Positions 36,757 through 45,053 of a stretch of 64,000 bases of DNA are shown here, one piece after another; position 1 is the first letter of the stretch, and every line of letters begins with the position of its first letter. The DNA lies in assembly GCA_003152315.1 (NCBI GenBank), contig PLZV01000013.1:125625-189624 (forward strand), in the 5' to 3' direction. The notes below the pieces were generated by a model. That model had not been told where the DNA came from. It searched no databases and saw only the letters and a program-made list of their open reading frames with translations. The translations under genes were made by a program, and so were the position numbers. The DNA comes from Verrucomicrobiota bacterium (GTDB taxonomy: Bacteria > Verrucomicrobiota > Verrucomicrobiia > Palsa-1439).

Positions 36757-38340
36757 TCAAGCGGCCGGAACGATCTGTGCGTTCAGAATCTCGAGGAGCT
36801 CTTCGCGGCGGACGGGTACGTTGCCCATCTTCCGGCACTCGATAGCCGCCGCGCAATTCCCGAGAAACACGGATTCGCACACGTTCGCGCCCGCGGCGAG
36901 GCAGCAACTGATCGTCGCCAACATGGCGTCCCCCGCGCCCATGGAATCGGCAACGGAGTCGACAAACGAAGGAAGATAATCGGGTTGTAGGCGTTTCTTG
37001 ATCTCGTAAAGGGGAAGCGAACGGCAATCTTCTCCCATCGGCTTGTCGTTGGTATCGAAAACCATCAGGCCGCGCTCGGCCAGCGTGATGACCAGCGACT
37101 TGTTTCCCGTTTGTGCCAGAATTAAGAAACCGAGGTCGGCAATGCCGCTTGCGCGGTCGCACAGCGCGAGGCGGGCCTCCCGTTCCGAAGGTGTCGCCAT
37201 CGTGATACCCTTCAATCGTGTCACGTTTCCCATCTGGGAACTGGATTGAACGTCCCCGATCACAGGCACATTCCGTTTCCTTCCAATCGAGCACAACAAT
37301 TCCAGCAGGGGATCGGTAATTATGCCATAACTGAAGTCGCAGATTACCACCGCATCTGCCGCGTCAGCCGCCGCCTCGATCTTCTCGCGCAATTGCGCCG
37401 CGATCGGCGTGTCGAGATTGTGGTCGCGAAATTGGTTCACGTTCAGCAGCTTCCTGCCTTCGGACAGATAGCGGGTCTTAAGCGTGGTGGGCCGTGCGGG
37501 ATCGACCACCAATTCCGCGGGTACTGCACGCCGCGCCAGCTCGGTACGTACGTACTTGCCTTCGGCGTCTTGGCCGACAACGCTGCAGAAATTCACGGTG
37601 GCGCCTAGGGCCTGTACATGCTGGGCGACGATACTCGCGCCGCCGAGGAACGTCTCGGAATCCAGCGGCCGGACCACGATCACCGGCGCCTCGGCGCTCG
37701 TGCCGACGACATCGCAGTACACGTAGCGATCGACAATCGTGTCCCCCACCACCAGGATGTTCTTCCCGTGGATCCGGGCGAGCATATTGCGCATGCTGTC
37801 TCCCGTGATGCCGTGGCGTTTGCAGAATCCTTGCACCTGCTCGATGCCCGGCTCGATCCGATCCTTCAGATCTTCAATAATACGCGTCGAGGAATAGACC
37901 ACCTCGCCGGAACTGAGCCGCACCTCGCCGCCATACGATTCAACGATCTGGCGTTCACGGCCAAAACGGCCCGTGGTCACATCCTGGAATTCCTTGCCCT
38001 TCACGTAGATGTTGGGCTTGATCGTCTCCAGGATCGGCCCGGCCCATTCATGATCGTCAAAAATCACGTAATCCACGACCTCCAGGGCGGCCAGATTCTC
38101 AGCGCGAAGATGCTGGGGGACGTAGGGACGAAAATTGCCTTTGTGTACAACACCGTCAGCGCTGACCGAGACAACAAGCAGATCACCCTGTTCCTTGGCC
38201 CAGCTCAGGTGGCGCAAATGTCCCGGGTGCAGGATGTCAAAGCAGCCATGGCATTGCACCACGACTTTGCCTTCGGACTGCGCCTGACTTACGATGTGTT
38301 GCAGGTTCGCCGGTGTAACGATCTTCTTGTGATAGTTCAC
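36757..38340 (-). CDS. HldE-like bifunctional sugar kinase/nucleotidyltransferase with swapped domain order
   Basis: 527 aa from GTG 38340, which overlaps the TGA of the GT2 gene by 4 bases. The N-terminal domain is a nucleotidyltransferase with HGCFDILHPGH at 31-41, YVKGKEF and a YSSTRII site. From about 195 comes a PfkB-type kinase: ILVVGDTIVDRYVY, ETFLGGASIVAQHV and the catalytic DSMGAGDAML, with Asp471. E. coli HldE has kinase first and nucleotidyltransferase second, so the order here is reversed. HldE makes ADP-heptose from heptose-7-phosphate. GmhA and GmhB are not in the window, so the substrate may be heptose or another sugar phosphate. Confidence 0.88.
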   Translation of the reverse strand: MNYHKKIVTPANLQHIVSQAQSEGKVVVQCHGCFDILHPGHLRHLSWAKEQGDLLVVSVSADGVVHKGNFRPYVPQHLRAENLAALEVVDYVIFDDHEWAGPILETIKPNIYVKGKEFQDVTTGRFGRERQIVESYGGEVRLSSGEVVYSSTRIIEDLKDRIEPGIEQVQGFCKRHGITGDSMRNMLARIHGKNILVVGDTIVDRYVYCDVVGTSAEAPVIVVRPLDSETFLGGASIVAQHVQALGATVNFCSVVGQDAEGKYVRTELARRAVPAELVVDPARPTTLKTRYLSEGRKLLNVNQFRDHNLDTPIAAQLREKIEAAADAADAVVICDFSYGIITDPLLELLCSIGRKRNVPVIGDVQSSSQMGNVTRLKGITMATPSEREARLALCDRASGIADLGFLILAQTGNKSLVITLAERGLMVFDTNDKPMGEDCRSLPLYEIKKRLQPDYLPSFVDSVADSMGAGDAMLATISCCLAAGANVCESVFLGNCAAAIECRKMGNVPVRREELLEILNAQIVPAA

Positions 38341-39104
38341 GATTGTATTTTCCCTTGTGCCGCCGGCCGCGGTAATCGTTGCTTGGGGATCGCGCCCGGT
38401 TGGCGCATGTCCTTCGTCAGGCCCCAAATGGCACGAAATACATTGAGCAAGGTATTCGGCTTTAGCGCAGAAGACCTTCCCACAACCCGCCCTACATCCT
38501 GGACGCCAACCTCCGTATACGTGTAGCCAGCCTTCAGGAGTTTGACCAGGGCCTCAGCCTGATACGCAAACCCGTCCGTACTGATGGAAATGGTTCTTAG
38601 AACATCCCGGGGAAACACGACCGAGTGATTGTAATAGCGAACCCGCAACCCAAACAGTGTGTTGATGATGATCGTGAAACCCCGCGAACCAACCCGGCGC
38701 GTTACCGAGCGAAACTCCGGATTGGAAATATAAGGGATAACAATGTCGGCGTCACCGATGCGTTCCAGAATCGAGCCGATAGTCGCGGTCGGCAAAGCGT
38801 TGTCGGCGCACACCCGGATAATGTAGTCGCATTGGGCCGCCGCCGCGCCCTCTTTATAGGCCCCACCGAATCCAAGATTTTGCTTGTTATGCACGACCCG
38901 AATCTTGTCATTGTTCCTGGCCAGCCGCTCCATGACATCGCCCGTTCTGTCGGTGCTGCCGTCGTTGACCAGGACGATCTCGAAATCAGATACGTGGCCG
39001 TTGGCCGCGGCCAGAATCGTGGTGACCGTCGCCTCAATGTTTCCTTCTTCATTGAGGGCGGGCACAATGAATGAAACACTGGGTCTTGACGTTGCAGGGC
39101 TCAT
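38337..39104 (-). CDS. Glycosyltransferase family 2
   Basis: 255 aa. VSFIVPALNEEGNIEATVTT, LVNDGSTDRTGD and NLGFGGAYKEGAAAA are standard GT2 motifs. The usual DxD position reads CADNALP, so the metal motif is D-N rather than D-x-D. YNHSVVFPRDVL and GFAYQAEALVKLL match polyprenyl-phosphate sugar synthases. It overlaps the HldE-like gene start by 4 bases, so the nucleotide sugar made there may be its donor. Confidence 0.86.
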   Translation of the reverse strand: MSPATSRPSVSFIVPALNEEGNIEATVTTILAAANGHVSDFEIVLVNDGSTDRTGDVMERLARNNDKIRVVHNKQNLGFGGAYKEGAAAAQCDYIIRVCADNALPTATIGSILERIGDADIVIPYISNPEFRSVTRRVGSRGFTIIINTLFGLRVRYYNHSVVFPRDVLRTISISTDGFAYQAEALVKLLKAGYTYTEVGVQDVGRVVGRSSALKPNTLLNVFRAIWGLTKDMRQPGAIPKQRLPRPAAQGKIQS

Positions 39105-39166
39105 CGCTTGACGCGGCAGATGGGAGATAATAGGCGAGTTTTACCGCCTCGGCAAGTTAAAGGTCA

Positions 39167-39674
39167 TCAGCCGCAGCCCCGTAAGACGCGGTACGCCAGC
39201 AACGCGGCAATGGTGAAATTGTCCTGAATTTGCCCTGCGGTGATCATTTCGAGGCAACCAGTCAACGGTAACCACTCCGAACTGTTCACCTCTTGCTGGT
39301 GAATGCTCTGGGGTTCGTGCACCCCGGCAATCTCGTCCGAATAAAACAGGTACGTCGGGTTGTACACCGTGTCGAGCCCCGTATGGTAGAAGAGCAGGGG
39401 ACGGGGATTCGCGCAGCGGATGCCCGTCTCCTCGAGGCATTCCCGGACCGCGGCTGCCGCCGGGAATTTCCCACGAAAGCCGGTGGATAAGCAGCCGGTA
39501 CTGGCGCACCAACAGCACGCGGTCACCCGCGACTGCCACCAGTCCCGCTCGCGGGCCAAAGTCAGTGACGTAGTATTCCTTCGTGTACTCCGCAAACGTG
39601 GCCCGTGTCTTATACACCTTTTGGTAGGGGTTCTCGTATACGAGGTGGCGCTCGCCCAGTTGAGGTAATTCCAT
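39167..39674 (-). pseudogene. NUDIX hydrolase broken inside the Nudix box
   Basis: From ATG 39674 the frame reads a normal ADP-ribose-pyrophosphatase-like N-terminus (YENPYQKVYKTRATFAEY, DFGPRAGLVAVAGDRVLLV) up to WEIPGG. The protein then continues in a different frame with AAAVRECLEETGI through to VLRGCG at 39167. About nine residues between the box glycine and the REx2EE part, including the first conserved glutamate, are missing, which implies a deletion of about 26-28 bases that also changed the frame. It starts 4 bases after the C-methyltransferase stop, in the position of an operon member. Confidence 0.82.
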
Positions 39675-39678
39675 GTCG

Positions 39679-40920
39679 TTACACCACCCGAAGTTCTGGC
39701 ATCGGTACGATGAAATGCCCGCCCTGCTCCAGGAACTTTTGGTGTTTGCCAAGGATTGGTTGCGCGTAGTTCCACGCCAGAATCACCACGTAGTCCGGCT
39801 TGCGCTCGTAAAGTGATTGCGGCGGCAGGACGGGAAGGTGATGGCCGGGGCTGAACGTATTGTGTTTGCGCGTGTTGTCGTCGGCGATAAAACTAAGCTT
39901 GTCGCCGAGATCGAAATGATACAGCAACGTGGTACATGTCGCCGACGCGCCGAAACCCGCGACCGTCTTTCCCTGCGACTTGAGTTGGGCCAGTTCGCCA
40001 AGGACCTTCGCTTTGACACCATCGATGCGGGTGGCGAAGGCCCGGAAGGTCTCTGGTTTGTCGAAGTGAAGACGTTGTTCGAGGGCGAGGTGCTCGGGAA
40101 CCGAGGCCGAAACCTTTCGGGGACCGCCTGCCAGTTGTGCCGTTCCCCGCAATGACCCGCCCTTCATGGCGATGCGCTCGACTTCGATCAGCTCCATGCC
40201 GTGTCGGGCGAGGAAGCTCTGCAGCGGTTTCACGGAGTGATAGCACAAGTGTTCGTGGTAGACGGTGTCGAAGAGCAGTTTCTCGACGATGTCCACCATG
40301 TACGAGACCTCAAACACGAAGACCCCATCCGGGGCGAGCAACTCCCGAATTCCCTCAGCCATTCCGCCCAAATCGTCGGCGTGCGCGAACACGTTGTTGG
40401 CCGTGACAATGGTCGCGGCGCCGTGTGTCTGCTTGATTGTTCGGGCCAGTTCTGGCGTGAAGAACGCGCCAATCGTTTCAATGCCGGATTCCGTGGCTTG
40501 TTTCGCGATCTCCCGCGCCGCATCAACGCCGAGTACGCGCATGCCCCGCTGCTTGAAGAAATTCAATAGCGACCCGTCGTTGCTGCCGACGTCGATCACT
40601 AGCGCACCTGCCGCCGCATTGGCCCGACGCAAGACTTCGTCCGTGTATTCGCGGAAATGTTCCACGAGGCTCGTGGAAATCGAGGTGACGTAAACGTAGT
40701 TGCCGAACAGGATGTTCGGATCGACCACGTCAAGCAGTTGGATGTGCCCGCAGGCGTGGCAGAGGTACAGGTCGAGCGGGAAGGTCGGTTGCGTCTCGTT
40801 CAATCGCGAGGCGGGGACGTAGTCATCGGCGATGGGCGTCGGCCCCAACGGCACGACCAATTCGAGCTCGCATGAGGCGCACAAACGGCAGTTGTCCCGA
40901 TGATAAGCGAGTGAAGTCAT
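39679..40920 (-). CDS. Sugar C-methyltransferase (TylCIII/NovU/TcaB9-like), copy 2
   Basis: 413 aa, clearly a paralogue of the protein encoded at 34136-35380: zinc cysteines at the same positions (11, 14, 54, 57), VIDVGSNDGSLLNFFKQRG, TANNVFAHADDLGG and YHEHLCYHSVKPL are nearly superimposable. The C-terminal domain has VAGFGASATCTTLLYHF and FIADDNTRKHNTFSPGHH. Like copy 1 it should add a methyl carbon to a keto sugar, but divergence in the rest suggests a different substrate. Its start overlaps the SDR stop by 4 bases. Confidence 0.9.
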   Translation of the reverse strand: MTSLAYHRDNCRLCASCELELVVPLGPTPIADDYVPASRLNETQPTFPLDLYLCHACGHIQLLDVVDPNILFGNYVYVTSISTSLVEHFREYTDEVLRRANAAAGALVIDVGSNDGSLLNFFKQRGMRVLGVDAAREIAKQATESGIETIGAFFTPELARTIKQTHGAATIVTANNVFAHADDLGGMAEGIRELLAPDGVFVFEVSYMVDIVEKLLFDTVYHEHLCYHSVKPLQSFLARHGMELIEVERIAMKGGSLRGTAQLAGGPRKVSASVPEHLALEQRLHFDKPETFRAFATRIDGVKAKVLGELAQLKSQGKTVAGFGASATCTTLLYHFDLGDKLSFIADDNTRKHNTFSPGHHLPVLPPQSLYERKPDYVVILAWNYAQPILGKHQKFLEQGGHFIVPMPELRVV

Positions 40921-41657
40921 AGTGACGACAGGCTGCGGGCCAACGATTCCTGGGATTGCAGGGTCATACCGCCGTCCACTACAATGTTCTGGCCCGTCAC
41001 GAGCGACGCTTGGGGGCTGCAGAGGAACGCGATGACCTGCGCAACTTCTTCCGCGGTGCCGATCCGTCCGAGCGGGACGATCTTCTTGAAAAGGTCGAGG
41101 AGCTTTTCGTTCTTGAGGTAGAACTCCCGCGATTCCTCCTTGATGATCGACGCGGGCGAAACTCCGTTCACGCGGATCCCTTTCGGTCCCAGAGTGACCG
41201 CGTAATACCGCATCATGTGATCAAGAGCAGCCTTGGCGACGTGGTAACTGACCGGTTGTCCGGGCACCACAAACTGTCCGATGATCGAACTGACCAATAC
41301 AATCCCTCCGCCGTCGTCGAATTCATTCGCGAGGCGCTCAATGATTTGTTTCGTCGCGGTCAACGACGTCTCGATCTCACCGGCCCAGTTGTCGCCCTGG
41401 CCCCGATACCGTTGCAGGAAAGTGAGACTATTCAGTTTGCCATTCGTTTGGAGGACTTCGGACAGCGTCGCCTCGAGTTGCGCCTTGTCGAGCAGATCGA
41501 CGACCCAGTGACGAATGTTCGGAAGGCCCTTGTCGGATTCCGCCGGCGCACGGCGGCCGATGACCGATACAACGTGGCCGTTGGCGGCAAATAGCTTCGC
41601 CAGGGCGCGCCCAGTGCCGCGCGTCCCGCCGATAATAAGGCTGTGCTGTTTCTTCAT
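40917..41657 (-). CDS. Classical short-chain dehydrogenase/reductase
   Basis: 246 aa from ATG 41657, which overlaps the WbuC stop by 4 bases (ATGA). SIIGGTRGTGRALAKLF is the cofactor loop, SSIIGQF carries the catalytic serine and YHVAKAALDHM the Tyr-x3-Lys. The end VVDGGMTLQSQ is the usual SDR C-terminus, unlike the truncated SDR at 15.2 kb. It reduces or oxidises a small substrate, probably a sugar intermediate of this operon. Confidence 0.88.
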   Translation of the reverse strand: MKKQHSLIIGGTRGTGRALAKLFAANGHVVSVIGRRAPAESDKGLPNIRHWVVDLLDKAQLEATLSEVLQTNGKLNSLTFLQRYRGQGDNWAGEIETSLTATKQIIERLANEFDDGGGIVLVSSIIGQFVVPGQPVSYHVAKAALDHMMRYYAVTLGPKGIRVNGVSPASIIKEESREFYLKNEKLLDLFKKIVPLGRIGTAEEVAQVIAFLCSPQASLVTGQNIVVDGGMTLQSQESLARSLSSL

Positions 41658-42175
41658 GGTTTTCGAACGGCCTCCACCAGGGTTTTCATAAACTGTAGTC
41701 GACCAACAAGATCCGTTTCTTCGGGTGACCACGGTGCGAACGCGGTATCGGCGCGCTGGAATGGCCCGTTGGTTGTCTCGTGAAACACCAGAAAATCTGA
41801 ATGGATCAACAGCGTGTGAAACCGGGGGGCTTCCAGGCGGTAGTAGAATGGATGACCTGAGGAGTAATCGCCGAGCGGGACGACTTCCGTAACCGCGCCG
41901 GTATCGTCAAAAAACACCGCGCTCGCCGAGCCCTCGACGAGGTGAAGCGATTCACTCTTGCCGAAATGCTTGTGGGGCCGGATATAGCAATCCATCGCGA
42001 GCACGATCAGCATCTCATGGATTCGGTCGTCGTTCTCCCGATGCGCGCAGATGCGCATCCGCCGGCGCGGGTTCGCGGCCGCCTTCCTCTTCAATAGCTC
42101 GATGTCCGCGCGGCCCACCTGCGTGAGGGGCCCGTTGGCGACGAGAACTTCGCTGTTAATCTCCTTGAATCGCAT
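41654..42175 (-). CDS. wbuC: WbuC-family cupin-fold metalloprotein
   Basis: 173 aa. NPRRRMRICAHRENDD and the metal site IRPHKHFGKSESLHLVEG are the hallmarks of WbuC, a small cupin found in O-antigen clusters whose reaction is unknown. The late HTLLIHSDFLVFHETTNGPF fits as well. It lies between a methyltransferase gene (one base gap) and an SDR gene (4-base overlap), supporting a role in sugar processing. Confidence 0.82.
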   Translation of the reverse strand: MRFKEINSEVLVANGPLTQVGRADIELLKRKAAANPRRRMRICAHRENDDRIHEMLIVLAMDCYIRPHKHFGKSESLHLVEGSASAVFFDDTGAVTEVVPLGDYSSGHPFYYRLEAPRFHTLLIHSDFLVFHETTNGPFQRADTAFAPWSPEETDLVGRLQFMKTLVEAVRKP

Positions 42176-42176
42176 G

Positions 42177-43364
42177 TCAGACCTTCAGTGCGTACTGGCT
42201 GCCGGCAAAAATCGAAGCAAACTTCCCACCCTGTTCCACGAAACGCTGATTGCTCTGGATCACTTTGTCTTCGCTTTCCGGACTCAAGCACAGCAGGCAA
42301 AGCTTTATATCCTTTTCCAGCAGCGCGCTCGACCCATAAATCGGCAGCCGCGATCCCGGCATGAGTAGACCCTGTTTATGGGGGTTGTCATCGGCAACAA
42401 ATTCAATACAGTCCTTTAATTCGAACACGTTGATGAAGACGCAACTCAAATGCCCCGCGCCCAGAAACGCGACCTTGCCGCGCGACTGTTGATGGTTGCG
42501 GAGGAACTGGCCTAAACGCTCGCGTTTATCGGCAAAACTGTCCCGAAATGTTTGCCCGATGGCCTTCTCGGTTGTTGGAGCGTGGGGTGCTTTGGTCTGC
42601 TCATCAACCTGGGCGATCCCCACCAGTGAATTTTCGAGGGCGTAGGGAAAACTCTCAAACGCGGCGAGGGAGAAACCCCGGGAGGCGAAGCAATCGCGAA
42701 ACGTGCGCGGCGTGAAGTAGAAGACATGTTCTTCCCACACCGTGCTGTAGTCGCACTGCTCCAGAGCCCGCTGGCAATCCGGCGATTCGATCACGAGATA
42801 GCCACCGGGATTCAGAAGCTCCTTCAACGCCTTCAGGAAGCTCGCGATGTCGTGCGCGTGCTCCAGAATATGTCTCGCGATCACAACGTCCGCCTGACCA
42901 TGGGCGCTCACGATGCCGCGAATGGCCGGAGCGAGCACGGCCTGGATTGTTTCCCCGCCCGCGCAGGGATCGTCGATGCCCAAGTCCGCCTTCATATCAA
43001 CGCGCCAGGTCTTCTTCAGCCGGCGCGACTCCAGGCGGCGCAGCGTCGTATCATCCTTGTAGCTCACACCGCAGATCGTTGATCTTTCCATGATGCCCGG
43101 TAGCGCGGCGATCATGTCCGCCACGCGGTCGAGATGCGGTTCCGGCTCGCGATAGGTAATCCAGTCAAAGCGCGGTCGCAGTTCGTCGGCGGGCGGGGGA
43201 TCGAGGAGCTGAATCACGCCGCAGCCCTGGCACTGGCCGACGGCGAGCGGGTGGGTGTATTCGATTGCGTCGCGGTCGCGGAGGAAGCGATTGCATAAGG
43301 GCTGCTTCCCGAAATCAAGTAGCACGGCGACGGTGTCCCGCTGGCAGAGTCGACAGGTGTTCAT
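42177..43364 (-). CDS. C-methyltransferase-type protein, divergent third member
   Basis: 395 aa from ATG 43364; the frame can be extended only to a TTG. The same three-domain plan as the two C-methyltransferases is visible. Zinc cysteines are at 4, 7, 45 and 48 (CRLC, CQGC), there is a SAM-type middle domain with IARHILEHAHDI, VWEEHVFYFTP where the others have YHEH, and a C-terminal Rossmann-like domain (VAFLGAGHLSCVFIN, FVADDNPHKQG). Motif I is replaced by ERSTICGVSYKDDTTL, so SAM binding is questionable. It could be a degenerate or differently specialised enzyme. Confidence 0.75.
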   Translation of the reverse strand: MNTCRLCQRDTVAVLLDFGKQPLCNRFLRDRDAIEYTHPLAVGQCQGCGVIQLLDPPPADELRPRFDWITYREPEPHLDRVADMIAALPGIMERSTICGVSYKDDTTLRRLESRRLKKTWRVDMKADLGIDDPCAGGETIQAVLAPAIRGIVSAHGQADVVIARHILEHAHDIASFLKALKELLNPGGYLVIESPDCQRALEQCDYSTVWEEHVFYFTPRTFRDCFASRGFSLAAFESFPYALENSLVGIAQVDEQTKAPHAPTTEKAIGQTFRDSFADKRERLGQFLRNHQQSRGKVAFLGAGHLSCVFINVFELKDCIEFVADDNPHKQGLLMPGSRLPIYGSSALLEKDIKLCLLCLSPESEDKVIQSNQRFVEQGGKFASIFAGSQYALKV

Positions 43365-43374
43365 GGGACTGATA

Positions 43375-44037
43375 TCACTCAAAGACGATGTAGGAGTAAT
43401 CGCCCGTGTACCCCGCCTGTTGGAAAAGCCATTCCCATTCCTTGGGCGTCAGGAACGCGCGGCAGGTGAGCTGCCAGTAGAGCAGGTTGGCCTTCTCGCG
43501 TTCGTTGCGGTAGGTTTCAATAATGATGTGCTTGGGGCCGCGCCCCACGCGCTCGATTTCCCGCAACGCCGCGAACAGTTCATAGTTGTAGAGATTGTGT
43601 AGCGTGTTCACCGTGAACACGAAATCGAAGGAGCGATCGGCAAACGGCAGTTTGCTGGCGGTGCCAACCTGCAGAAACGGCTGCACTTCCTCTTTCGCGT
43701 GCTCGATGCCGTACGAAGAGATGTCGATCCCCGTGACTTTCGCGCCCGGTACCACCTGCGTAAATTCGTAAAGGAGGAATCCTTTGCCGCAACCGACATC
43801 GAGAATGTTGGCTCCCGGCTTGAGCTGGTAGTGGCGCGCCATGGCTTCGGCGACGGCCCGCCAACGCCCGTCGTACTTATACCCGCCATAACCATACTTG
43901 CGGTCGCCGTCCCAGTAATCCTTGCCAAACCTGGTGGCCACGTCGGCGCATTCCGCCTTGTCGGCTTCGTTCACGCGCGCCACGTAGTCACGCTTCGTGG
44001 ACTTGTGCACCTTCATGATGAAATCGACGTATGCCAT
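43375..44037 (-). CDS. Class I SAM-dependent methyltransferase
   Basis: 220 aa. Motif I ILDVGCGKGFLLYEF, VTGIDISSYGIEHAKE at strand 2 and FDFVFTVNTLHNLYNY at motif IV are clear. A long N-terminal helix region with tyrosine-rich text (KYGYGGYKYDGRW) precedes the fold. The substrate is unknown, presumably a sugar of this operon. It sits 20 bases after the SDR gene and 10 bases before the following gene. Confidence 0.85.
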   Translation of the reverse strand: MAYVDFIMKVHKSTKRDYVARVNEADKAECADVATRFGKDYWDGDRKYGYGGYKYDGRWRAVAEAMARHYQLKPGANILDVGCGKGFLLYEFTQVVPGAKVTGIDISSYGIEHAKEEVQPFLQVGTASKLPFADRSFDFVFTVNTLHNLYNYELFAALREIERVGRGPKHIIIETYRNEREKANLLYWQLTCRAFLTPKEWEWLFQQAGYTGDYSYIVFE

Positions 44038-44057
44038 GGGATTGCCGCTCTCGTCCG

Positions 44058-45053
44058 CTACGGTTTGTGTTGATATTCGAGAGACTGCCGGGTGATTTCA
44101 ACCCAATTCTCCTCCACCCAGCGGCTGACTTCCGTCAGTCCTTCCCGCAAGCCAATCTGGGGCGACCATCCCAGTTCGGTGCGGGCGCGGGTCGAATCGA
44201 TTACGTAAGCGGCGTCCTGTCCCGGCCGTTCTTCGACAACCGTCGTGGCCTCGGCGAATTTCCGTCCCATGCTGTTGCAGATGGTTTCCACGACATCGCG
44301 CACGGCAACACCGCAGTCGGGGGACAGGTGGTAAATCTGGCCGGGTTGGCCGCGTTCCAGCACGGCGAGTTCGCCGCGAGAGACGTCGCGGATATGAATG
44401 TACGACTTCACCGCCTTCCCGCCGCCATGAAGTTGGATCTTCTTCCCGAGTTTCACATAGATGGCCGAGCGCGGGATGATTTTGAACAATTGCTGGCGCG
44501 CGCCGTACACGTTGGTCGCCCGGACGGTGACGAGGGGAAATCCGAACTGCTTGTGGTAGGTGCGCAGCAGGAAATCGGCGGCGGCCTTGGAGGCGGCGTA
44601 CGGGGTGCTGGGATTCATGGGCGCGGCTTCCGCGACCGTGCCCACACAAGTGCCATACACCTCGGGCGACGAGATGTGCAGATAACGGCGCAGGTACTTC
44701 TGTTTGCGAAGATGGTTGACCAGGAGCGCCAGCGAGACGGTGTTGGTCTGAAACCAATGTTCGGGATGCTCCCAACTCGGCGCGACTTCGCTCTGGGCGG
44801 CGAAATTCACAATTTGCCCGGGCTGCTCCGCGTCCAGCAGGGCGAGAAGTTTATGCGTGTCGTGGTTGAAATCGAATTGATGATACCGATACTGCGACAA
44901 ATCCGGCCGCGACTTGTATCTCAGGAATAACGCGGTGCGTTCCGCCGAACGGCTGACGCCGATCACTTCATTGTTCGGGTCGTCGAGCAACAGGTCGACG
45001 AAATCCTGTCCGGAAAACGAGTTGGCGCCAAGCACGACGATCTTGTTCTTCAT
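44058..45053 (-). CDS. NAD-dependent epimerase/dehydratase (4,6-dehydratase-like extended SDR)
   Basis: 331 aa. IVVLGANSFSGQDFVDLL is a variant cofactor loop with G-x-x-x-x-S-G, and NFAAQSEVAPSWEHP, ISSPEVYGT and YAASKAAAD are catalytic. RATNVYGARQQLFKIIPRS resembles dTDP-glucose 4,6-dehydratases, but the usual active-site Asp-Glu pair is Pro-Glu here (SSPEVYG), so it may act on another nucleotide or be an epimerase. Its start overlaps the kinase-like gene stop by 4 bases. Confidence 0.84.
   Translation of the reverse strand: MKNKIVVLGANSFSGQDFVDLLLDDPNNEVIGVSRSAERTALFLRYKSRPDLSQYRYHQFDFNHDTHKLLALLDAEQPGQIVNFAAQSEVAPSWEHPEHWFQTNTVSLALLVNHLRKQKYLRRYLHISSPEVYGTCVGTVAEAAPMNPSTPYAASKAAADFLLRTYHKQFGFPLVTVRATNVYGARQQLFKIIPRSAIYVKLGKKIQLHGGGKAVKSYIHIRDVSRGELAVLERGQPGQIYHLSPDCGVAVRDVVETICNSMGRKFAEATTVVEERPGQDAAYVIDSTRARTELGWSPQIGLREGLTEVSRWVEENWVEITRQSLEYQHKP

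Noticed and set aside
39440..39490. Programmed frameshift as an explanation for the NUDIX gene
   Set aside because: The GGGAAAT run is not in the phase needed for slippage and conserved box residues are missing, so a deletion explains the data better.
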